From: Trachythela sp. YZ-2020
Taxonomy: Eukaryota; Cnidaria; Anthozoa; Malacalcyonacea; Clavulariidae
Reading direction: 5' to 3'
Assembly: GCA_016169945.1 (NCBI GenBank)
Contig: JADLSH010000217.1
Span: 1,612,001-1,676,000 of the forward strand
DNA: 64,000 nt
Shown one piece after another: positions 58,288 through 64,000 of the stretch. The notes below the pieces were generated by a model that did no database searches, was not told the origin of the DNA, and saw only the letters and a list, made by a program, of their open reading frames with translations. Both the position numbers and the translations under genes were made by a program. Positions within the stretch are counted from its first letter, which is position 1; the number at the start of each line of letters is the position of its first letter.

Positions 58288-58686
58288 ATGTTATTTAAAG
58301 AATTAAGTGAAGTTAAATTTGAACTCAATGAAGCAATTATATGTAAGGTTAAAAAGTATAACGGAGGTAATGATCTTTACACTCCCGCAGTTGCCGGTTA
58401 TTATATTCCAGTGAGTCTCCCTGAAGATGTCGATGATGAAATTACTTATACCAGATTTGTAATAGAAAGCTTGGTTAAAAAATATAACACAAAAAGCCCG
58501 CTTTACTATGACCTTTTGTTTTTAGATTTAGACTCAGAACACTTAACTGAAAAAGAAAAATGTGAGCTACTAAACAAAGGTCCAATGATTGCTACAATAC
58601 ACTTTAAAATCTTAGGGGTGTTAACAAAAGATGACAACAGCCGTCACCTTATTTTCAAGGTTACCAAGCTGTGTAAGTTAAGTTAA
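58288..58686 (+). CDS. Unknown 132-aa protein, first gene of the element
   Basis: The ATG follows the shared promoter motif by 7 bp, which decides the start. The protein opens MLFKELSEVKFELNEAIICK, has a Tyr/Val-rich middle (YTPAVAGYYIPVSLPEDVDD), a helix ITYTRFVIESLVKKYN and a C-terminal beta-like stretch ending KVTKLCKLS. There is no signal peptide, membrane segment or zinc motif. I do not recognise it. Position beside the polymerase under the same promoter suggests a replication-time or early role. The frame is intact, with no close relative in the window. Confidence 0.7.
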   Translation: MLFKELSEVKFELNEAIICKVKKYNGGNDLYTPAVAGYYIPVSLPEDVDDEITYTRFVIESLVKKYNTKSPLYYDLLFLDLDSEHLTEKEKCELLNKGPMIATIHFKILGVLTKDDNSRHLIFKVTKLCKLS

Positions 58687-58726
58687 ATAAACAAGAAGAC
58701 GAGCCCGAGGACTAAAAAAAAAAACA

Positions 58727-58757
58727 CTTTCATTTTTAAAGGCAAAAGCCTTTTAAA
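58727..58757. terminator. Hairpin after first gene
   Basis: TTTAAAGGC, an AAAA loop and GCCTTTTAAA form a stem with one bulge, preceded by a 12-base A run at 58714. It lies between the stop of the first gene and the next promoter motif, as expected of a transcript-end hairpin. Confidence 0.45.
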
Positions 58758-58761
58758 TTGA

Positions 58762-58796
58762 TTTAAAGGATGGTATACAAAAACATACTAATAAAG
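58762..58796 (+). promoter_or_regulatory. Shared promoter motif, copy 2
   Basis: Same blocks as copy 1, with ATG as the three-base spacer and T at the pyrimidine. Five bases separate it from the polymerase ATG at 58802. Confidence 0.75.
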
Positions 58797-58801
58797 GAGT
58801 G

Positions 58802-61800
58802 ATGAATACTTTAAATTCAAATAAATTAAACTTTCAACGAACTAAACGCGAGACTGTTTTAAACAAGAACGTGAAAACTTATCAAGACAACACGATGAGG
58901 AAGGAGTATAACGCCATCGACAAAGTTTGGGCTGAGACTTTAAAGCGCGAGCAAAAGATACAGCAAAAGGAGCGACTTGGAAAAAACGCTGACGGTGATC
59001 GTGAAGAGCTTAAATTATTTAAACAAAATGAAAAGATGCGAAGGGATGTGGTTAGACAAAAAACTGATAGACACGTGAGCGAGATGTTTAAAAAACATTT
59101 TGAAAAAGAGAGCACCATCAAGAGACAGCAGTGGGATCGTGAGGTTCAAAAAGCGAACGTTAAGGAAGCGAAGCGGCAACAACAAATATTAAAGAAGGAG
59201 ACTGCTAAGTGGGATCGTGAGATACGGGCTGAGATGAAAACAAGAAAGAAAGCAGAGGATCGATTTGATCTATTAAAGACTAAAGAGTTTGAAAGACAAA
59301 GCACTAGAGATCAAAAGCAGTGGGATCTCGAAATTAAACAAGAGGTGAAAAGACAAACCAAAGTGATTGATGACATTAGATGGAAGGGTTCAAACAAAAG
59401 GTTAATTAAAAATAGGAACACATTACGAAACAAACTGCAAAAAATTTACGAGAAAGGGAAAAACCTAAAACCAAGATTAGTCTCAGAGGCTATTAAGAAA
59501 AACACCAGCAAGTGGTCTATTCCTGGTGGGAACTTTAAAGATCCAAAAGTGTTTCTTGAGGTTACCACACGTGAGGTGGAGAAATTAATTAACAGCATCA
59601 ACAGTGTAGGTAAAAAGGTTAACACAGTTTTACTATGTAGGATGATGAATTTAAATAATGTGGAAAAGGTTGAAATAACCATCTCACACTTAAGAAGTAA
59701 CACACACAGCATCATTAGCGAAGAGGACGCCACAACAGAGTATAAGACGATGAAGGAAAAGATGTTAGCATCACTTGCCGAGTTTCAAAAGGGGAAGAGC
59801 GGCTGGATGTTTTTATCTGTAGAGGAGCTTGAGATCTTCATTACTAAGTTTACACCCTTAAAAGGTAAAAGTTATCAACCATTACCTGAGGTAATTATGA
59901 GAAAGAAGGCTGTAATTAACATGGAGAACGATGATGACAAGTGTTTTAAGTGGGCGGTTACCAGAGCACTAAATCCTGTGGAACGTGACGCTGAAAGAGT
60001 TACAAAAATCCTTAAATTACAAGCAGAAAAATTAAACTGGGATGGTCTTGAGTTTCCTGTAGGGTTAAATTATATTAAAAAATTTGAGACTAACAACGAT
60101 ATTAGCGTTAATGTATTTAGCTACGATGATGAGATGAAGAGTGTATATACACTAAGACTAAGTAAGACTAACAACGCTAAGCATGTGAGCTTATTTTTAC
60201 TTGACGAGCATTATAGTGTTGTGAAAGACACTAGCAGACTGTTAGCCGCGCAACTTAGTAAGAGGAAGGGAAAAAAGTACATCTGTCTTAGATGTTTGAA
60301 CGGCTTTGGCACATCAAAGTTGTTAACTGATCACCAAGAGTTGTGTGAGAATCATGACCACCAAAGACATGTTTACCCGGACGAGGGAAGTCATACATTG
60401 TTTAAGCAGTACCACAAAATGCATAAGGTTCCCTTCACGGTTTACGCCGACTTTGAGTCATTCTTACTCCCCATGGACACTGTTAATAACAACCCAAACA
60501 AAAGCTTCACAACAAAAACTAATAGACACGACCCAAGCGGTTATTGTTACACTATTAAGTGTATTGATGAGGAAATATATCCCACAAAGACGGTGAGATA
60601 CACCATCCAAGAGGAGGGTGAAGATATTGGGCAAAAGTTTGTAGACTCGTTAGAGGAGTCTTTGAAAGAGGTTTACAAAATAATGAGTAAGACTAAACCT
60701 ATTATCATGACTCAACAAGAAGACTATGACTTTTCTCGCGTGAGAGACTGCTATGCATGTGGATTAAGTCTAAACAGTGATCGTGTCAGAGATCACTGCC
60801 ATCTTACTGGGAAGTATCGTGGAGTCGTTCATAGTGCGTGTAATTTAAAAATGAGAGCTCCAAGGTTTGTACCAGTTATATTTCACAATTTGGAAGGGTA
60901 CGACTCGCACCTGTTTGTTAAGAGTTTAGGATTTACTGAGGGTAATTTAAAATGCATTCCAAAGACTGATGAGAAGTACATCTCATTTAGTAAGAACATA
61001 GTAATGAAGGCTTACACAGATAAGGAGGGGAATAAAAAACAAAAAACACTAGAGGTTAGGTTTTTAGATTCACTTAAGTTTACCCTTAAGTCGTTAGATG
61101 GTCTTGTGAAGGGTCTCGGAAAAGACCAGTTTAAATCACTAGAGGAAGAGATGGGAACGTCTAAGTTGTTAAAGAAGAAAGGTGTGTATCCGTACGAGTA
61201 CATGACTGGTTTTAACAAGCTAAGTGAAACCAAACTACCATCAATGTCATCCTTCCATAGCAAGCTTAATAATACGAACATAACAGACAAGGACTTCAAA
61301 CACGCACTTAATGTGTGGTCAGAGTTTAAATGTGAGACGATGAGAGACTACCACAATATCTATCTAAAAACAGACACCCTACTACTTGCTGACGTCATGG
61401 AAAACTATAGAGACGTTTGCATTAAAAACTATGGGTTAGATCCTCTCTGGTACTATACAGCACCAGGACTAGCTTGGGATGCTGCATTAAAGATTTCTAA
61501 AGTTAAGTTAGAGTTACTAACAGACCCAGACATGTACCTGATGGTAGAACAAGGTATTAGAGGTGGGGTTAGCACAATCACTAAGAGACATGCAAAGGCT
61601 AACAACAAGTACATGAAGGTATATGACCCTGAATTGGAACAAGTATTTATAATCTACTTAGATGCGAACAATTTATATGGGTGGGCAATGAGCAAGCCAT
61701 TACCTGTGGATGGGTTTGAGTGGATGAGTGAAGAGGAGCTTGAGAACTGGAATGATATATGTGATGAAGAAGGGAAGGGGTGTATATTAGAGGTAGACTT

Positions 61801-63035
61801 AGAGTACCCCACTTCGTTACACAACCTTCACAATGAGTACCCGCTAGCCCCTGAAAGTATAACAGTAAACAAGGTGGATAAGCTCATTCCAAACCTTTAC
61901 AATAAGACCAAGTACGTACTACACTATGAGAGCTTAAAGCAGTACATTAAGCTTGGTTTGAAGTTAACAAAAATCCACAGAGGCATTAAATTTAACGAAA
62001 GAGCTTGGTTAAAGGAGTACATCCAGCTTAACACAGACCTTAGGACAAAAGGCACCACAGACTTCGAAAAAGACTTTTTTAAATTAATGAACAACTCCGT
62101 CTTTGGGAAGACAATGGAGAACGTTCGTAACCGGGTGGATGTTAGATTAGTTACCAGACCTAACCAACTTCAAAAGTTAGCTAAGAAGCCTAACTTTCAT
62201 GGTGTAAACACGTTCACAGAAAACCTAGTGGCGGTTCACATGAATAGAACCACCATAAAATTAAACAAACCCATCTACTTAGGGATGAGCATTCTTGATA
62301 TAAGTAAAACCTTAATGTATGACTTTCATTATAATTACATTAAAAACAAGTATAACGATAAAGCACAGCTACTGTTTACAGACACAGACAGCTTGTGTTA
62401 TGAGATTAAGACGGAGGACTTTTACAAAGATCTCTAAGGACATCCAAACACACTTTGACACCAGTAACTTTGACAAAGACCATCCATCAGGGATACCTAC
62501 TGGAGTTAACAAAAAGGTAGTTGGAATGATGAAAGACGAGTGTGGTGGTAAACAGATGGTTGAGTTTGTAGGACTACGTAGTAAGCTGTGGGCAAGCAAG
62601 ATGGACCGAACCAAAGAGGAGAAAAAGAAGTGTAAGAGTACTGGTAAGTGTATGTTGGAGAGACTAGATGGAGCAGGTAAATGTAATAATACAGGATTGT
62701 GTAATGAATCTAGAAAGTGTAAGGGAGTTAAAAAGTCTGTGATTGCAAATGCGATAACATTTAAGGACTACAAGCGGTGTTTGTTCAGTGGTAAAGAGCA
62801 ACACAGAAGTATGAACACATTTAGAAGCCGCTCACACGTGATTTACACAGAGACTATTAACAAGGTAGCTCTAAGTGCAAATGATGACAAAAGGATAATC
62901 TGTGAGGGTGAAGTAAACACGATGGCAATTGGACATTGGAGAGTGTTACCTAAAAGTGGAGTTGTGCTTCCAAAAACAATCGCAATCCCAAAGGCAAACA
63001 CGTTGTGCTCACTAGCTTTTAAAGCTCTTAAATAA
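58802..63035 (+). pseudogene. Type-B DNA polymerase (Polinton/protein-primed), one frameshift
   Basis: The ATG at 58802 fits the promoter spacing; a GTG at 58799 is less likely. Codons 1-230 are a charged, Lys/Glu/Arg-rich coiled coil. A zinc finger (CLRCLNGFGTSKLLTDH) precedes Exo I YADFES at about 548. An endonuclease-VII-like zinc insert (CYACG...DHCHLTGKYRG...CN) is at about 650-690. Exo II is FHNLEGYDSH and Exo III YLKTDTLLLADV. Polymerase motif A is DANNLYGWA (about 954), B LMNNSVFGKTMEN (about 1093) and C FTDTDS (about 1194). A one-base frame change between 62420 and 62437 puts the last 200 or so codons, with a Cys-rich KCKSTGKCMLERLDGAGKC segment, in another frame. Catalytic residues survive. 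Confidence 0.85.
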
Positions 63036-63536
63036 ATGAGTCTAAACTTTGGTTACTCAAATGAGAAAAATAAAAGGATTGATCCCACTTCACCAAAAAG
63101 CCCTAAACCACAACTAAGAACGATGAACTATCAAATATATTACGCCGAGTTATCAAACTATTCGATGACTGGTCCATACAGCTTAAATTCTGGATGGCCG
63201 TCACCAGTTATGTTTTGCATATCTCCCAACGATGACGCCAGATTTGTAATAACTAACCACACGTTTGACAAAGATGAGACGATCTCAACGTTAAAAATTA
63301 AGTATGTTTTTCACGCGTACAAACTTGATGGAACAGAGCAAGACATAGACCTTGCAGTTATTAAATACTCTGACTCACCAATAATAGTTGGTAACGTGTT
63401 CTTTTTAGGTAGAGAGTTTAAGTTTAAAGATGTAACTTCTGACCACACGTTGCTTGCTGGTTTTAAACTTTACCTTAAACAAATTGGCACGTCTTATGGT
63501 AACGAGTCTTGTTTGAATATTTTAGTCGACTTTTAA
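63036..63536 (+). CDS. Unknown 166-aa beta-rich protein
   Basis: The ATG directly abuts the polymerase TAA. An N-terminal polar tail (DPTSPKSPKPQLRTM) precedes a beta-rich domain with NSGWPSPVMFCISP at 51-64, ARFVITNHTF at 68-77 and LAGFKLYLKQIGTSYG near the end. No membrane segment. The GWP...P..F.I.P...FVI block resembles the broken ORF at 4623-4883, which lies beside a tail-fibre-like fragment, so a structural or virion role is inferred. The frame is intact and ends just before a hairpin shared with the convergent gene. Confidence 0.65.
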   Translation: MSLNFGYSNEKNKRIDPTSPKSPKPQLRTMNYQIYYAELSNYSMTGPYSLNSGWPSPVMFCISPNDDARFVITNHTFDKDETISTLKIKYVFHAYKLDGTEQDIDLAVIKYSDSPIIVGNVFFLGREFKFKDVTSDHTLLAGFKLYLKQIGTSYGNESCLNILVDF

Positions 63537-63547
63537 TCCTCGAAGAT

Positions 63548-63571
63548 TGCGTATGTATTAAAACATACGTA
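63548..63571. terminator. Hairpin between convergent genes
   Basis: CGTATGT, ATTAAA loop, ACATACG (7-bp perfect stem, extendable by TT/AA past a mismatch). It sits between the 3' ends of the genes at 63036-63536 and 63582-63851, so it could end both transcripts. Confidence 0.55.
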
Positions 63572-63581
63572 ACCTATTCCT

Positions 63582-63851
63582 TTAATTTTTAATAGCATCC
63601 TCTAGAACACTATTTTCTTTTTGTTTACCAAGTTTTGCTAGTATCATTTTTTTCTCAAGTTTTGTGTTATGTTGGGTATGTAAACCTCTTGGTCCGATGT
63701 CACCCCTTGGGCCAACACCACCCCTTGGCCCGACATCACCCCTCGGCCCTACATCGCCTCGAGGACCTCTTATTCTTTGCGGATCATGTGCATAATCAAA
63801 AACACTTTTTAAAATATATGCTCCAACTCCGAGTCCAATTATCATTGCCAT
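63582..63851 (-). CDS. Membrane-anchored mini-collagen-like protein
   Basis: 89 aa. N-terminal hydrophobic segment MAMIIGLGVGAYILKSVF, a short linker (DYAHDPQRIR), then eight to nine Gly-X-Y triplets of the form GPRGDV/GPRGGV/GPRGDI, and a basic C-terminus rich in Lys and Glu. GPR-GDV collagenous repeats form trimers; with one N-terminal anchor it would be a small trimeric surface or virion protein. It is divergent from the next gene, with 18 bp between start codons. Confidence 0.7.
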   Translation of the reverse strand: MAMIIGLGVGAYILKSVFDYAHDPQRIRGPRGDVGPRGDVGPRGGVGPRGDIGPRGLHTQHNTKLEKKMILAKLGKQKENSVLEDAIKN

Positions 63852-63869
63852 AGTCTTTTATTATAATAA
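63852..63869. promoter_or_regulatory. 18-bp divergent intergenic, AT-rich
   Basis: TTTTATTATAATAA-type sequence separates two divergent ATGs (63851 minus, 63870 plus). It lacks the promoter motif of the first two genes, so these genes may belong to another expression class. Confidence 0.35.
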
Positions 63870-64000
63870 ATGGAACAGGTTATAAACTTTTCTGAAAGTG
63901 AACTTACAGAAGTAAGAGATGAGGTAGCAACCAAACTATCTCAAATGAAAAAACTAATCTTTAAAAAGAAGATCAAACTGGTAGGGAAGTCACTACTTAA
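63870..64000 (+). CDS. Partial ORF running off the window
   Basis: ATG at 63870 and 43 codons without a stop: acidic start (EQVINFSESELTEVRDEV), then a basic segment (KLIFKKKIKLVGKSLL). Cut by the window edge; not recognised. Tight spacing to the collagen-like gene supports it as a gene of the same element. Confidence 0.5.
   Translation, partial: MEQVINFSESELTEVRDEVATKLSQMKKLIFKKKIKLVGKSLL

Larger units (their letters stand above)
58053..64000 (+). mobile_element. Polinton/adintovirus-like element, left part
   Basis: Possible left tip AGTATAGGGAATTGACGG at 58053; Polinton ends start with AG. Then follow compact genes: an unknown 132-aa protein, a protein-primed type DNA polymerase B, a beta-rich protein, a membrane mini-collagen (minus strand) and a further gene running off the window. 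Gene spacing is 0-120 bp, unlike the rest of the window. Integrase, packaging ATPase, protease and capsid genes, the other hallmarks, are not within view, so the assignment rests on the polymerase and layout. Confidence 0.65.

Noticed and set aside
63582..63851. Host collagen gene fragment
   Set aside because: The gene is complete in 89 codons with its own start, sits divergently 18 bp from the next ORF, and lies inside the compact element.

Overview
The window is AT-rich eukaryotic DNA dominated by mobile elements. Non-LTR retrotransposons, tRNA-derived SINEs, foldback and terminal-inverted-repeat elements, TTAGGG/CCCTAA-like arrays and a Polinton-type protein-primed DNA polymerase B suggest an invertebrate animal. 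A cnidarian or similar is my guess from the repertoire; no species marker was seen. No rRNA, tRNA gene, CRISPR array or bacterial operon was found.

Layout. 1-6742 is one arm (D1) of a segmental duplication whose shorter second arm (D2) is 42779-45928. D1 also holds a LINE 3' end and a decayed cluster (about 3.2-5.1 kb) with tail-fibre-like and virion-like fragments. 6.7-9.5 kb has a decayed gag-like ORF and a GTGGCTAC minisatellite split by a SINE. 9488-40440 is a tandem array: one shortened unit followed by three units of about 5.92 kb. Each full unit holds telomere-like arrays, remnants of an IS1595/ISXO2 (Merlin-type) transposase on the plus strand and a broken DUF3987-type P-loop gene on the minus strand. 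The array was later hit by a 3.2-kb TTAA-flanked element (11436-14628), a 4.5-kb LINE (15177-19636), a 2.1-kb palindrome (20449-22549) and a 731-bp palindrome (35145-35875).

46-54 kb carries the only likely host gene. Two well-supported exons encode a multi-pass membrane protein, with a possible tiny first exon; its introns hold a Tc1-like element with 22-bp subterminal repeats, a SINE and a LINE fragment. 54.4-55.9 kb is a second LINE ORF1 with an SGNH-esterase-like domain, ended by a 1.7-kb element with nearly identical 560-bp terminal direct repeats full of hairpins.

From about 58.05 kb to the right edge lies the left part of a Polinton/adintovirus-like element. It has compact genes, a promoter motif of about 35 bp shared by its first two genes, hairpins at gene ends, a type-B DNA polymerase with one frameshift after motif C, a beta-rich protein that seems related to a fragment at 4.6-4.9 kb, and a membrane-anchored mini-collagen. 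Integrase, packaging ATPase, protease and capsid genes would lie beyond the window if the element is complete. All family names come from motif recognition by eye; no database search was run.
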